From assembly GCF_014280075.1 (NCBI RefSeq), contig NZ_CP047950.1, forward strand, positions 992,001 to 1,056,000: DNA of 64,000 nucleotides. Reading direction: 5' to 3'. A model generated the notes under the pieces. The model was not told where the DNA came from. It did not search any database and was given only the letters and a program-made list of their open reading frames with translations. This document shows positions 25,150 through 34,218 of the stretch, one piece after another (the first letter of the stretch is position 1; each line of letters starts with the position of its first letter). The DNA is from Synechococcus sp. A15-62. Its GTDB lineage: Bacteria; Cyanobacteriota; Cyanobacteriia; PCC-6307; Cyanobiaceae. Made by a program: the position numbers and the translations under genes.

Positions 25150-26631
25150 ATGGCGCGTTATCAGGGTTGGTTTGCCCTTGTTCTTGCCCTGGCGATCGCC
25201 GCCGGGATGTTTTTGGTTCGTACGCCGCTGGAACTGGGCCTCGATCTACGGGGCGGCAGTCAGCTCACCGTTGAAGTGAAGCCAGCCGGCGAGATCACCC
25301 GGGTTGGCGCCGAAGAGATGGAAGCGGTGAAAGCCGTGCTCGATCGTCGGGTCAACGGTCTTGGTGTGGCTGAGTCCACCCTGCAGACGGTGGGTGAGTC
25401 GCAGCTGGTGTTGCAGCTCCCCGGCGAGCAGGATCCCACCGCCGCCGCGCGGGTTCTGGGTGATACGGCCCTGCTCGAGTTTCGTGCCCAAAAGGCCGAC
25501 ACCGAGGCTGAGTTCCGTGGGCTGAGACAGCTCCGTTCCCAGGTGGAAGCGATCCTCAGGTTGCGTGAGGATCAGATCCGCCGTGGTGAGACCCCGGAGC
25601 CTCTGGATCTGGATCAGCTGAAGTCAACCCAGCAGACCCTGGGTCTTGATGGCCAGGCCAGCTCAGAGGAGGAGCAGCTGCGTCAGCTTCTGAACAAAGT
25701 TGATTCCGATCTGCTCACGATGCTTGAGCCGGCAGCGCTGACGGGCAAGCAGCTGGTGACAGCAGGCCGCCAACCGCTCCAGAACAATCCGAACAACTGG
25801 GAGGTGACCCTCAATTTCGATGGTGAGGGTGCTGAGGCCTTCGCTGATCTCACCAAATCGATTGCCGGTACCGACCGGTTGCTGGCCATCACCTTGGACG
25901 ATCAGCTAATCAGTGCAGCCAGCGTTGGCCCCCAATTCAAAAGCGCAGGAATCTCAGGTGGAGCAGCCACCATCAGTGGCAATTTCAGCGCCGAAACGGC
26001 CCGTGAGCTGGAGGTGAAGCTGCGGGGCGGCTCCCTGCCCCTCCCGGTTGAAGTGATCGAGGTCCGCACCATCGGGCCCACGCTGGGAGCAGAGAACATC
26101 CGCCGCAGCCTGGTGGCTTCCCTCTCGGGTCTGGCTCTGGTTGCGGTGTTCATGGTGGTGGCCTATCGCCTGCCGGGGGCGGTGGCCGTGATGGCCCTGA
26201 GCCTTTATGCCCTGTTCAACCTGGCGGTGTACGCCTTGATTCCGGTCACCCTCACGTTGCCGGGAATCGCTGGTTTCATTCTCTCGATCGGCATGGCCGT
26301 GGATGCCAATGTTCTGATTTTTGAGCGGATCAAGGATGAATTACGGCGGGGCAACACCTTGATCCGGTCGATCGATACAGGCTTCTCTGAAGCCTTCTCA
26401 TCGATCGTTGATGGTCACCTGACCACGTTGATCAGCTGCGCAGCTCTGTTCTTCCTCGGCACCGGCCTGGTCAAGGGCTTTGCCGCGACCCTGGGCATTG
26501 GTGTTCTGCTGAGTTTGTTCACGGCCCTGACGTGCACCCGCACCCTGCTTCGTTTCCTGATGGGCTACGCCGGTCTGCGTCGTGCCAGCAATTTTCTGCC
26601 CACCGGGCAACTTTCTTCCCCCACCGCCTGA
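25150..26631 (+). CDS. secD: Protein translocase subunit SecD
   Basis: The 493-residue protein starts at ATG 25150 (TTG at 25147 is possible). It has the N-terminal helix, the GLDLRGGSQLTVEV motif and a large periplasmic P1 domain. The four or five C-terminal RND-like helices contain IGPTLGAENIRRSL, and GMAVDANVLIFERIKDE carries the conserved Asp. With SecF it uses the proton motive force to drive late steps of export across plasma or thylakoid membranes. Confidence 0.96.
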   Translation: MARYQGWFALVLALAIAAGMFLVRTPLELGLDLRGGSQLTVEVKPAGEITRVGAEEMEAVKAVLDRRVNGLGVAESTLQTVGESQLVLQLPGEQDPTAAARVLGDTALLEFRAQKADTEAEFRGLRQLRSQVEAILRLREDQIRRGETPEPLDLDQLKSTQQTLGLDGQASSEEEQLRQLLNKVDSDLLTMLEPAALTGKQLVTAGRQPLQNNPNNWEVTLNFDGEGAEAFADLTKSIAGTDRLLAITLDDQLISAASVGPQFKSAGISGGAATISGNFSAETARELEVKLRGGSLPLPVEVIEVRTIGPTLGAENIRRSLVASLSGLALVAVFMVVAYRLPGAVAVMALSLYALFNLAVYALIPVTLTLPGIAGFILSIGMAVDANVLIFERIKDELRRGNTLIRSIDTGFSEAFSSIVDGHLTTLISCAALFFLGTGLVKGFAATLGIGVLLSLFTALTCTRTLLRFLMGYAGLRRASNFLPTGQLSSPTA

Positions 26632-26634
26632 ACC

Positions 26635-27624
26635 ATGACTGAAGCTTCGTCATCGGCACAAGCGGCCACGGTCCTCAGCCTGCGCTGGTCCCTCAGCAGC
26701 ATGCGCCGCAAGGTGTGGCTGATCTCTGGTCTGGTGGTTCTGATCAGCCTGTTGGGCTTGTTGCTTAGTTGGTTGGACCCTGCGATTCGTGCTCCCCTCC
26801 GTCCAGGTCTGGATTTCACCGGCGGCACACAGATCCAACTGGAACGCCGTTGTGATGACGCCTGCGCTGAGCTCAAGGCGATTGATGTCTCGGATGTGAT
26901 CCGCAGCCTGGAGCTGCCTCAGGAGGAGGGCCAACCTCTCCCCAACCTGGGCGCTCCCCGGGTGCAGCTTCTGGATGGCGGTCAGTCATTGTTGCTGCGC
27001 CTGCCAACGTTGTCGGCTGCCCAGGGCCAAGCGGTGATTGAGGCGGTTGAACCCGTTGCAGGGCCGTTCCTCTCCGGTGGTCAATCAGTAGACACGATCG
27101 GGCCGAGCCTGGGCAAGCAACTGCTGCGCAGCAGCCTGATCTCTCTGTTGGTGGCGTTTGGCGGTATTGCGGCCTACATCAGCTTCCGCTACGACCGCCG
27201 CTACGCCTTTCTTGCTCTGGTGGCGCTGGCCCATGACGTGGCGATCGTCTGTGGTGTCTTTGCCTGGCTCGGAGTTGTGCTTCAGCTGGAGGTGGACAGC
27301 CTGTTTGCGGTTTCACTGCTGACGATTGCTGGGTATTCGGTAAACGACACGGTGGTGGTCTTCGATCGCATCCGCGAACGCAGCAAGGACGCCGCCGATC
27401 TGCCGCTCTCACTGCAGGTGGATCAAGCGGTTTCCGCCACATTGACCCGCACGCTCTACACCAGCGGAACCACCTTGCTGCCTCTCTTGGCGCTCGTGTT
27501 TTTCGGTGGAGCAACGCTCTATTGGTTTGCGATCGCCCTCGCCCTCGGGGTTGTCGTTGGTTCCTGGTCGAGCATTGCCCTGGCACCGTCGCTGCTCACG
27601 CTTTGGGACCGCTCCCGTGACTAA
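26635..27624 (+). CDS. secF: Protein translocase subunit SecF
   Basis: The 329-residue partner of SecD has GLDFTGGTQIQLE, SIGPSLGKQL-type (here TIGPSLGKQLL) and GYSVNDTVVVFDRIRE. It begins three bases after the secD stop, forming the usual secDF operon, and its stop overlaps the start of the next small gene. Confidence 0.96.
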   Translation: MTEASSSAQAATVLSLRWSLSSMRRKVWLISGLVVLISLLGLLLSWLDPAIRAPLRPGLDFTGGTQIQLERRCDDACAELKAIDVSDVIRSLELPQEEGQPLPNLGAPRVQLLDGGQSLLLRLPTLSAAQGQAVIEAVEPVAGPFLSGGQSVDTIGPSLGKQLLRSSLISLLVAFGGIAAYISFRYDRRYAFLALVALAHDVAIVCGVFAWLGVVLQLEVDSLFAVSLLTIAGYSVNDTVVVFDRIRERSKDAADLPLSLQVDQAVSATLTRTLYTSGTTLLPLLALVFFGGATLYWFAIALALGVVVGSWSSIALAPSLLTLWDRSRD

Positions 27625-27838
27625 TGCCAGTGGTGAATCAGAACGGAGACGCCGTGCTGTCCCAGCTCGTTGGTTCCCGATTCTGTTGATCCTGCTGGCT
27701 CTCGCTGATCTGCGCACCGAAGTCCTGCTGCTCAGTGATCAGTTCACCCTCACAGGTCTTGGTTATGCCATTCGGCATCATCAGCTTGCTGTGGTGGTCT
27801 TGCTTGGTTCCGGCTCTCTCTGGCGTCGTTTCGGTTAG
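27617..27838 (+). CDS. Small membrane protein after secDF
   Basis: The protein is 73 residues from GTG 27617, which overlaps the secF end by eight bases; the longer ORF frame inside secF is not credible. An Arg-rich N-terminus precedes two hydrophobic segments (FPILLILLALADLRTEVLLL and LAVVVLLGSGSLW). Function unknown; coupling suggests expression with secDF. Confidence 0.65.
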   Translation: MTNASGESERRRRAVPARWFPILLILLALADLRTEVLLLSDQFTLTGLGYAIRHHQLAVVVLLGSGSLWRRFG

Positions 27839-28071
27839 CGCTTTGGGCTGTTGCCGAATTCATGCCAGATCGAATCCCAGGTGCGTTGTTTGACCTCCGC
27901 ATTCCACTGACCCTGGCTGTGGGTGGAGGCCCACCACGATTCGAACAGGTCGTGGGCTTCCTCGTGCAACAACTCAGGATCCAGATTCTCGCGAACCAAC
28001 TGCATCACAGCCTGCCTCAGTTCCTCGTAACGGGAGAAATTGAAGATGACGTCCAAGCCTGTTCGTCTCAA
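27835..28071 (-). CDS. Small protein of unknown function
   Basis: The 78-residue soluble protein is rich in Trp and acidic residues (AHDLFESWWASTHSQGQWNAEVKQRTWDSIWHEFG). No family is recognised. It overlaps the preceding convergent gene by four bases and diverges from the next one. Confidence 0.6.
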   Translation of the reverse strand: MRRTGLDVIFNFSRYEELRQAVMQLVRENLDPELLHEEAHDLFESWWASTHSQGQWNAEVKQRTWDSIWHEFGNSPKR

Positions 28072-28094
28072 GATCTCTTGGACACACTATTGGA

Positions 28095-28364
28095 TTGAAG
28101 GGCTTGGAGGTGGTTTTTCGGTATCGCGATGAACGTCAGTTCTTGGGAAGCCTGAGCTACGACACCTTTGGTTGCTCAGGTTCCATGGAGTTGAATCCTG
28201 GTCTCAGCGAGGTGGTCTTCGGCTTGCGTGCTGAGGTGGAAGCTCTGAAGACGCGCTTGAACAAAATTGAGCGTGGTCAAGAGGTGGCGGTCTCTGCGGC
28301 CTATTGGCAGGCTGTTGAGCGGGAGCGTGATTCGAGCGAAAAAAAGAAACGTCACCTGCTCTGA
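28095..28364 (+). CDS. Small protein of unknown function
   Basis: The 89-residue protein has a TTG start. An N-terminal beta-like part (LEVVFRYRDERQFLGSLSYD) is followed by a predicted coiled helix (VVFGLRAEVEALKTRLNKIERG) and a basic tail. Not recognised. It is divergent from the gene before it. Confidence 0.55.
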   Translation: MKGLEVVFRYRDERQFLGSLSYDTFGCSGSMELNPGLSEVVFGLRAEVEALKTRLNKIERGQEVAVSAAYWQAVERERDSSEKKKRHLL

Positions 28365-28372
28365 TGCGGTCG

Positions 28373-28402
28373 AAAAAAATGGGACCCTCTCTCAAGAGTC
28401 CC
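28373..28402 (-). terminator. Rho-independent terminator
   Basis: Read on the minus strand, a GGGAC...GTCCC stem (28381-28402, with a small bulge) is followed by seven T residues (28379-28373). It would end transcripts from the AI-2E gene pair or from the candidate small RNA upstream. Confidence 0.6.
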
Positions 28403-28474
28403 AAGGCTCGACGCGTCGTTCTCACGACCCAGTAAAAATACTCACACAGTGCGGGTCTCAGGTGTGACCCCTGC
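28373..28474 (-). ncRNA. Candidate small structured RNA
   Basis: The minus strand between a -10-like CATACT (28486-28481) and the T-run contains three stem-loops. They are GGGTC...GACCC (28470-28456), GTCGT-GAGA-ACGAC (28428-28415) and the terminal hairpin. Alternative pairing TCACAC with GTGTGA is possible. No ORF occupies the region. It could equally be the structured 3' end of the AI-2E mRNA. Confidence 0.3.
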
Positions 28475-28513
28475 TACAGTATGTTCCGTGGGTTACATCT
28501 TTCGAGGGCATTG

Positions 28514-29503
28514 TCAGGCCCAGCGGTCCATGATCTGCTGCACCACCACCCGCTGCATTAACACCTGAAGCACCACCACCAAAGGAAGGGCCAGCAGCAC
28601 GCCCGGGAGCCCCAGGAGGGCACCAAGGCTGAGCTGGGCCGTTAAGGCCACCGTGGGCAGCAAATTTACGGTTTTGCGCAGCAGCAGTGGTGTGAGCAGA
28701 AAAGCCTCCAGGTTCTGCAGCACCAGCCGGAACACCAGCACCGACACCATCAATTGCGGCGACTGCAACAGGGCCAATCCCGTGGGAAGCAACGTTGCCG
28801 CCGTAGGACCAATGGTCGGCACGAACGTGAGCAGGCCACAGACCAGGGCACTCAACAGGGCCAGGGGGGCCTTCATCAGTAAAAGGCCTCCCCAGGTGAG
28901 CAGAAACACGGTGGTGGCGGAGAGGGTCATGCCACTGAGCCAACCCCCCAAGGCTTGCCGGCATTCATCCAGCAGATGTTCCATCTGCTCCCGGGCGGGT
29001 CGGGGCGTCATGGCCACCACCATGCGCCGATGGGCGTTTGGATCCAAGGCCAGCAGGATCGCGAGCAGCACCATCAAGAACAATTGAATCAGCGAATTGG
29101 CTGCACCTCCTGCGAACCCCAGCAACGGCTGAAGTCCTTTCAGGTTGAGGCCCTCACCCACTGCGTCATTCAGTTGCGCCAGGCGAGGCTCATTGCTCAG
29201 CAGGTCGGACACCTTGTTGACCAACTGCGGGAGATCCCGACCCAGTTGCTGGAACTGGTTGATCAGTTCCGGCACCAGCAGCTGCCCCAGCAGTCCACCG
29301 GTCAAGATCAAAATCCCCAGCACGGCCGCCAGGGCCTGGGGGCGCTTCAGTGGGGTTCGCTTCTGAACCTGCGCAATCAGCACATCCAGGGCTACGGCCA
29401 CCACCACGGCGCCGAAGAGCACCAGCAGCACCCAACGCAGGTGCCAGAGCAACAGCACCAGCACCACCAAGGTGAGTGCAACAAGAAAGGTGCCGGCTGT
29501 CAT
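28514..29503 (-). CDS. AI-2E transporter family protein (copy 1)
   Basis: The protein is 329 residues from ATG 29503, which shares ATGA with the stop of the next gene. It has about eight membrane helices with a long loop after the third, and contains LLTFVPTIGPTAATLLPTGLALL, the family hallmark (...ipyvG...). Members move small molecules or Na+/H+; AI-2 export itself is not established here. It is paired with a paralogue. Confidence 0.85.
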   Translation of the reverse strand: MTAGTFLVALTLVVLVLLLWHLRWVLLVLFGAVVVAVALDVLIAQVQKRTPLKRPQALAAVLGILILTGGLLGQLLVPELINQFQQLGRDLPQLVNKVSDLLSNEPRLAQLNDAVGEGLNLKGLQPLLGFAGGAANSLIQLFLMVLLAILLALDPNAHRRMVVAMTPRPAREQMEHLLDECRQALGGWLSGMTLSATTVFLLTWGGLLLMKAPLALLSALVCGLLTFVPTIGPTAATLLPTGLALLQSPQLMVSVLVFRLVLQNLEAFLLTPLLLRKTVNLLPTVALTAQLSLGALLGLPGVLLALPLVVVLQVLMQRVVVQQIMDRWA

Positions 29504-30579
29504 TGAACCGGCTCCAGGCGTTTCCAACGATCCAAGACATCGTGGATCAGCACTTCACGAATGATCACCTGCAGAACCACCGCCAACGGCAGCGCCATCA
29601 GCAGGCCGAGGGGACCAAACAGGAGTGTGAAAAGGAATTGAGCTGCAAGAGTCAATCCGGGCAGCAGCTTCACCTGGTGGTGCATCACCGATGGTGTGAT
29701 CACGTAACTCTCGATGTTCTGGATCACCACGTAGGCACCCAGCACCGCAGCTGCCTTCCAGGGGGCATCCAACAGGGCCACCGCCATCGGGAAGATCGTG
29801 CTCATGGTGGGTCCCACATTGGGGATCACGTTCAACAGCCCTGCAAGGAGTGCATTGGCAAGAACGAGCTTCACGCCCAACAGCGTTAACGCAATGCTGC
29901 AAAGCACAAATACGGCCAGGGAGCTGATCAAAACACCCACCATCCAGCTGCTCAAGGCAGCACCGCACTGATCCAGGATCCGACGCCCTCGGCGTCGGTA
30001 GAAGGAGGGAATCAACTGCAGACCAACATTTCGATAGGCCTGGGGCTGAATGCTGATCATCAGAGCCACCGCCAGCACGAACAACAGGCGCAAAACGCCG
30101 TTGCCGAGGTTGCCGGCCAAACCGAGCAGGCCCAGCACCCCACTGCCCAGGCCAGCGGCGAGTGATGAACCGTCGGGCACGAGTTGGCGTGGACCGTTCA
30201 GTCCCAGGTCATCGAGGTCGGGGAATGCATCAGCGCCGTAAATGGCCTCAGTGATGTTGTCGATCCAACCGAGGCCAAGTCGCATCAGGGTCTGCCCCGC
30301 TTCGGGCAGCTTCTGCATCAGCAGTGCAAATTCCTCGAGGAACGGGGGGACAACAACACCAGCTGCACCCGCTACAAGCAACAACAACCCAACGATGCAG
30401 AGAAACAGTGCGAGAGGCCTTTGCATTGGCCGCCGCTCGCGAAGGATGCCGACCAGCGTGCACAGAGCCATGGCCAGAACCACTGCTGCAAAGATCAGCA
30501 GCAGCAGCTCACGCAGCGACCACAACAGGAAGATGGCTGCAACGAACGCTGTCATTAGCAGCCACTGGGGCAGTCTCAA
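29500..30579 (-). CDS. AI-2E transporter family protein (copy 2)
   Basis: The 359-residue protein has the same layout as its downstream neighbour: two N-terminal helices, a third, a soluble stretch, then [21 protein letters not shown] and four C-terminal helices ending [10 protein letters not shown]. It likely arose by tandem duplication with copy 1. It overlaps the psb28 stop by four bases, so it may be in one transcript with psb28. Confidence 0.86.
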   Translation of the reverse strand: MRLPQWLLMTAFVAAIFLLWSLRELLLLIFAAVVLAMALCTLVGILRERRPMQRPLALFLCIVGLLLLVAGAAGVVVPPFLEEFALLMQKLPEAGQTLMRLGLGWIDNITEAIYGADAFPDLDDLGLNGPRQLVPDGSSLAAGLGSGVLGLLGLAGNLGNGVLRLLFVLAVALMISIQPQAYRNVGLQLIPSFYRRRGRRILDQCGAALSSWMVGVLISSLAVFVLCSIALTLLGVKLVLANALLAGLLNVIPNVGPTMSTIFPMAVALLDAPWKAAAVLGAYVVIQNIESYVITPSVMHHQVKLLPGLTLAAQFLFTLLFGPLGLLMALPLAVVLQVIIREVLIHDVLDRWKRLEPVQ

Positions 30580-30959
30580 GCTTGTTGGTCGTTGGCCCCT
30601 TCAGTCTGATCGGAATCCTGGCTTTGTGAATAACCCAAGCCATTGGCATCGGCGTAGCGCTGGGCGAAACGCATGAACCGTTCGAAGTCCTGTTCGGATT
30701 TCCATGAGTAAACGGCTTCAAGGGCACTGGCGGTGCCGTTCACGAATTTGCCATTCACTTCCCGGGTGACCATTTCGCCTTCTTCATCCACCATCCACAT
30801 TCCGGTGATGTCACCCATGGTTTCGGGCGCAATCGCAGCTGGCTGTTCGAAACGGAAGGTGGCTTGCCCTGTGCGGCCGTCACGGCTGCGGGTCAGACGG
30901 ATGTCAGGCACCACAGGCTCGTTGACTCCCCGAAAGAACTGAATCGCTGCTTTGCTCAC
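30576..30959 (-). CDS. psb28: Photosystem II assembly protein Psb28
   Basis: The 127-residue protein begins [28 protein letters not shown], the family signature. It contains [23 protein letters not shown] and a C-terminal [17 protein letters not shown]. Psb28 binds assembly intermediates of photosystem II containing CP47 on the cytoplasmic face. The tail beyond residue 115 is a Gln/Asp-rich extension. Confidence 0.95.
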   Translation of the reverse strand: MSKAAIQFFRGVNEPVVPDIRLTRSRDGRTGQATFRFEQPAAIAPETMGDITGMWMVDEEGEMVTREVNGKFVNGTASALEAVYSWKSEQDFERFMRFAQRYADANGLGYSQSQDSDQTEGANDQQA

Positions 30960-30989
30960 GTCGTTCTCGAACCATCGATGAGGGCGATC

Positions 30990-32024
30990 TTAATCGGGGA
31001 TTTCAACGAACCCTCGGTTGATCAAGGTCTCGGCGGCTTGATCAGCGCTGAGCCCTGAGAGATCGATCGCGTTGCGTCTGGGCGATCGCGCCAGTTCATG
31101 GTCGTAACAGCGGTCGTAGTAATCGAGCGTTGCGCGGCAGGCGCTGGCCCAGTCTTCCCTGGCAATGGCTTCGAGGGCTTCCTTGGTGCGCTGGGGGCCC
31201 AGGCGTCGACTGATCCGTTCGGTCGCCTCAGCCAGGGCGTCTCCCCCTTGGTGGCCGTACACCTGCACCAATTGGTTCACCCGTTCTGTCAGGTCGCGCT
31301 GAATCTCCAGCACAGGCGCCTCTTGCATCTGATCGAACAGGGGCTTGGGAATGCGGCAGCGGCCCACCTGGATGCTTTCCGCTTCCAACCAGATCGCCGT
31401 GGCGCCACGGCGTTGGTGTTGATCCAGAACCTCAGCCAGTTGGTTCTCGTAGTGCTCGGTACTGGGCTGATCCGGAAGGCCCAACCCGCCGAAACTGCTG
31501 CCGCGATGGTTGGCCAGCCCTTCCAGATCCACCACGGCTGCACCGCGAGTCGCCATGGCCAACAGCAGATCGGTTTTCCCTGTGCCCGTGCGTCCGCCCA
31601 TCACCCGAAGAGGCCAGGCTTGCTCAAAGCGGCTCTGTGCCCAGCGCCGATAGCTCTTGTAGCCCCCCTGAAGGAGCCTGGGCTTGAGATCGATCTGCTG
31701 GGCCAGCCAGGCCACGCTGGCCGAACGCATTCCGCCCCGCCAGCAGTAAATCCGTGGATCCCCCTGGTAGCGAAGGCTTTCCAGTTGACCGGCCAGGCTG
31801 CTCAGCTTGGGTCCGGTGAGTTCAAGCCCCAGGTGCATTGCTGGAGTGCGCCCCTGCTGCTTGTAGGCGGTGCCGACTGCGGCACGTTCCTCATCGTCGA
31901 AAAGAGGCACGTTGATGGCCCCAGGCCAGTGGCCTTTCGCGAATTCACCGGGGCTGCGAACGTCCACCAGCGGACCCTTCAGCTCGCGAAGCTGCTGAAT
32001 CTCGATTGAACCTGTTTCGCCCAT
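30990..32024 (-). CDS. mnmH: tRNA 2-selenouridine synthase
   Basis: The protein is 344 residues from MGETGS (ATG at 32033 also possible). The N-terminal rhodanese domain has VDVRSPGEF and the catalytic Cys94 in YCWRGGMRS. The C-terminal P-loop domain has GGRTGTGKTD (about 142-151). MnmH (SelU) replaces the sulfur of wobble 2-thiouridine with selenium, using selenophosphate. The selenophosphate synthase gene is not in this window. It diverges from gun4. Confidence 0.92.
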   Translation of the reverse strand: MGETGSIEIQQLRELKGPLVDVRSPGEFAKGHWPGAINVPLFDDEERAAVGTAYKQQGRTPAMHLGLELTGPKLSSLAGQLESLRYQGDPRIYCWRGGMRSASVAWLAQQIDLKPRLLQGGYKSYRRWAQSRFEQAWPLRVMGGRTGTGKTDLLLAMATRGAAVVDLEGLANHRGSSFGGLGLPDQPSTEHYENQLAEVLDQHQRRGATAIWLEAESIQVGRCRIPKPLFDQMQEAPVLEIQRDLTERVNQLVQVYGHQGGDALAEATERISRRLGPQRTKEALEAIAREDWASACRATLDYYDRCYDHELARSPRRNAIDLSGLSADQAAETLINRGFVEIPD

Positions 32025-32072
32025 GCCTGACATAGTGGCCAACACCGAGCCAGTTGGGGCCGGTTGCGACTC

Positions 32073-32792
32073 ATGCTCTCCGGTTCCACACCCGCTACCA
32101 AACTCAGCGTTGATCAGCTGCTGGATCGTTTCGCGAAGGGAACACCTCGCCAGCGACGTCCGCTGATCAAGCAGATCGAAACCCGCGCCGTGGAGTTGGC
32201 TGGGGTGGGCCCGGACCTTCTCTCTGGTTTCGACCCCGCCGGTGATGACTGGGCTGCAGGTTGGATCTTGCAGGTGTTGCAGAGCCACCAGCCCGATGCA
32301 GTCACCGCGCTCATCGCTTCGACCGATCAAGGCTGGTTGACCACTGATTCCGGGGTTGGCCTGGATTACGGACCGCTGCAGCAGGAGCTGCTCGAACAGA
32401 ACTTTGAAGAGGCGGATCGCATCACCAGCCAGTGTCTGCGCGAATTGGCCGGTGATGCCGCCGTGAAACGCGGGTACGTCTACTTCACAGAAGTTGCGCC
32501 GATGTCAGGCGTTGATCTGGTCAGTCTTGATCGGCTCTGGACGGTGTATTCCCAAGGTCGCTTCGGCTTTACAGCCCAGTCCCAGTTGCTGTCAGCCCTT
32601 GATGGGCGTTACGAACGCCTTTGGCCCCGGATTGGTTGGAAATGCGATGGCGTCTGGACGCGTTATCCCGGTGCCTTCACCTGGTCCATCGAGGCTCCAG
32701 AGGGACACATGCCGTTGATCAATCAGCTCCGTGGCGTTCGCCTGATGGATTCCCTGTTGAATCATCCGGCGCTTGTGGCCCGCAGATCCTGA
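32073..32792 (+). CDS. gun4: GUN4-domain protein, Mg-chelatase activator
   Basis: The 239-residue protein has an alpha-helical N-terminal domain with HEAT-like character (about 1-95). The GUN4 core follows: LLEQNFEEADRITSQCLREL, RLWTVYSQGRFGFTAQSQLL and GAFTWSIEAPEGHMPL. GUN4 binds protoporphyrin IX and its Mg form and stimulates Mg-chelatase in chlorophyll synthesis. Length fits the cyanobacterial form. TTG at 32064 is an alternative start. Confidence 0.92.
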   Translation: MLSGSTPATKLSVDQLLDRFAKGTPRQRRPLIKQIETRAVELAGVGPDLLSGFDPAGDDWAAGWILQVLQSHQPDAVTALIASTDQGWLTTDSGVGLDYGPLQQELLEQNFEEADRITSQCLRELAGDAAVKRGYVYFTEVAPMSGVDLVSLDRLWTVYSQGRFGFTAQSQLLSALDGRYERLWPRIGWKCDGVWTRYPGAFTWSIEAPEGHMPLINQLRGVRLMDSLLNHPALVARRS

Positions 32793-32845
32793 CGGGGCTT
32801 CCCATCAACGGTAAGTTCGAAAGACCGACGTCAACGGGCCCCACT

Positions 32846-33283
32846 GTGCCGTCCAAGAGGTTTCGCTGGGCTGAGTTCACCTTGCCGTCGACCCTGCAGC
32901 TGGCTCCTCTGCTGGAGCTGCTGACTGAGCCCGTCGGTTGTGTGCTCACCAGTCAGCGGATTGAGCTGGGATTGCATGAAGCCCTGGTCAATGCCGTTCG
33001 CCATGGCAACGCTGAGAACCCCGCCAAGAAGCTTCGTGTTCGCCGCATCCTTACACCCAATTGGATGGTCTGGCAGGTTCAGGATGAGGGTTGCGGCCTT
33101 CCACAACAGTCCCGAACAGCAACCCTGCCGCCGTCCCTCGATGCTCCCAGCGGCCGTGGGTTGTTCCTGATCCATCAATGTTTTGATGATGTGCGCTGGA
33201 GCCGCCGGGGGAATCGCCTGCAGCTGGCCTGCCGTCGGCCCGTCAGTGACGCGGACAGCCCGGATCCTTCAGCTCTCCTTTGA
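32846..33283 (+). CDS. Anti-sigma-factor-like GHKL ATPase
   Basis: The protein is 145 residues from a GTG start. The ATP-binding motifs are an N-box HEALVNAVRHGNA, a G1 box DEGCGLP, and a G2 box SGRGLFLI. It lacks a histidine phosphoacceptor, so it fits the RsbW/SpoIIAB-type serine kinase anti-sigma group rather than a full sensor kinase. No partner sigma or anti-anti-sigma gene lies nearby. The end overlaps the next convergent gene by 41 bases. Confidence 0.82.
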   Translation: MPSKRFRWAEFTLPSTLQLAPLLELLTEPVGCVLTSQRIELGLHEALVNAVRHGNAENPAKKLRVRRILTPNWMVWQVQDEGCGLPQQSRTATLPPSLDAPSGRGLFLIHQCFDDVRWSRRGNRLQLACRRPVSDADSPDPSALL

Positions 33284-33497
33284 ACCACCCGAGCGCCTGT
33301 TGGGTCAGGTTCTCCACGTCGGCGCTGTTTCCTTGACTGAGCAGTTGCACCATTGCTGCTGCCAGTAATTCAGCTCCACGGCGCTGTCGGTTGCTCTTGA
33401 GCTGATGCCAGTCGCGATCGCCGATGCGGAGCAACTGGTGCAGTTCTTCCGCCTTGGCTGTGGCGGAGTCGGGCCATGGGGCGTCGGATGAAGTCAT
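33243..33497 (-). CDS. Small cyanobacterial protein, possibly DUF6439
   Basis: The protein is 84 residues from ATG 33497; a longer frame to 33560 is less likely. It is helical and contains AEELHQLLRIGDRDWHQLKSNRQRRGAELLAAAMVQLL. I think it is a member of a small cyanobacterial DUF family but cannot confirm which. Function unknown. Confidence 0.65.
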   Translation of the reverse strand: MTSSDAPWPDSATAKAEELHQLLRIGDRDWHQLKSNRQRRGAELLAAAMVQLLSQGNSADVENLTQQALGWFKGELKDPGCPRH

Positions 33498-33546
33498 CCC
33501 TGAATCAGCAGATCGATCTAGTTTCGGGTGATGTGGGTGCAACGGC

Positions 33547-33816
33547 GTGGAACAGCGCAAAGGCCAACGACGCGTTCGTGAACTGCGTTGGTTGCACCAT
33601 GCTTCACGGTTGGTGTTGCAAGGGCAATGTCAGGCCCATGTCCTATCGGGTGTTGCGGCGCGGCGATGGGTGCAGCGCCGCAAACTTGCTGCAAATCTGA
33701 TCAGTCAATGGCCCGTGGGTTGGGCCAGCTCACCAGTGTCTGGAGAGCGCTTCTGGAGAGCATTGCGTTTCGGTGGAGCAGGCTTTGCTTTGGCCTGGTT
33801 GCTGGCGCAGCTTTGA
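33547..33816 (+). CDS. Possible small Arg-rich protein
   Basis: An 89-codon frame with GTG start (an in-frame TGA precedes it) encodes a very Arg-rich N-terminal half and a C-terminal helix (FGGAGFALAWLLAQL). It fills the gap between two convergent genes. No family recognised; it may be real but the evidence is only the open frame. Confidence 0.45.
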   Translation: MEQRKGQRRVRELRWLHHASRLVLQGQCQAHVLSGVAARRWVQRRKLAANLISQWPVGWASSPVSGERFWRALRFGGAGFALAWLLAQL

Positions 33817-33853
33817 ACGCAATAGAAGATCAGGCCACCCGTTGACGATGGGC

Positions 33854-34168
33854 CTAGCCCACCACCACCAGAGAATTGGAAGCCGGTGCGTCCTCCTTCG
33901 TCGGTGAAACCCCTGTGGGCTGTGCCATGTCCTGACCGCGAAGCCAGGCATTGTGCAGGGCTCGCCTGCGTCGATCTTCAGACAACACCAAACGATCGGC
34001 AGCTGAATGGGGACTTTCCCCCGGCATCACGGCCGTGCGCAGGCAGATACCGAAACCATGGGCTTCGACCTGCACATGGCCTTCCATCAGCACCACCTGG
34101 AATGTCCAGCCCTGAAGCCAACGCAGCCGGAAGGGATTGGTCATGAAGTTCCCTTCGAGATCCTGCAT
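33854..34168 (-). CDS. Small protein of unknown function
   Basis: Up to 104 residues; ATG at 34144 would give 96. It contains FRLRWLQGWTFQVVLMEGHVQVEAHGFGICLRTAVMPGESPHSAADRLV and an acidic C-terminal tail. A small all-beta fold is plausible; no family recognised. It lies downstream of the methyltransferase. Confidence 0.55.
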   Translation of the reverse strand: MQDLEGNFMTNPFRLRWLQGWTFQVVLMEGHVQVEAHGFGICLRTAVMPGESPHSAADRLVLSEDRRRRALHNAWLRGQDMAQPTGVSPTKEDAPASNSLVVVG

Positions 34169-34218
34169 ACCCTATGGCTCGCAGCCGTTCACGCAAGGGA
34201 CGTTGTCAGGGAATCCTC

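Noticed and set aside
31098-32009. 303-codon plus-strand frame opposite mnmH
   Set aside because: Antisense to a gene with intact rhodanese and P-loop motifs; no independent support.
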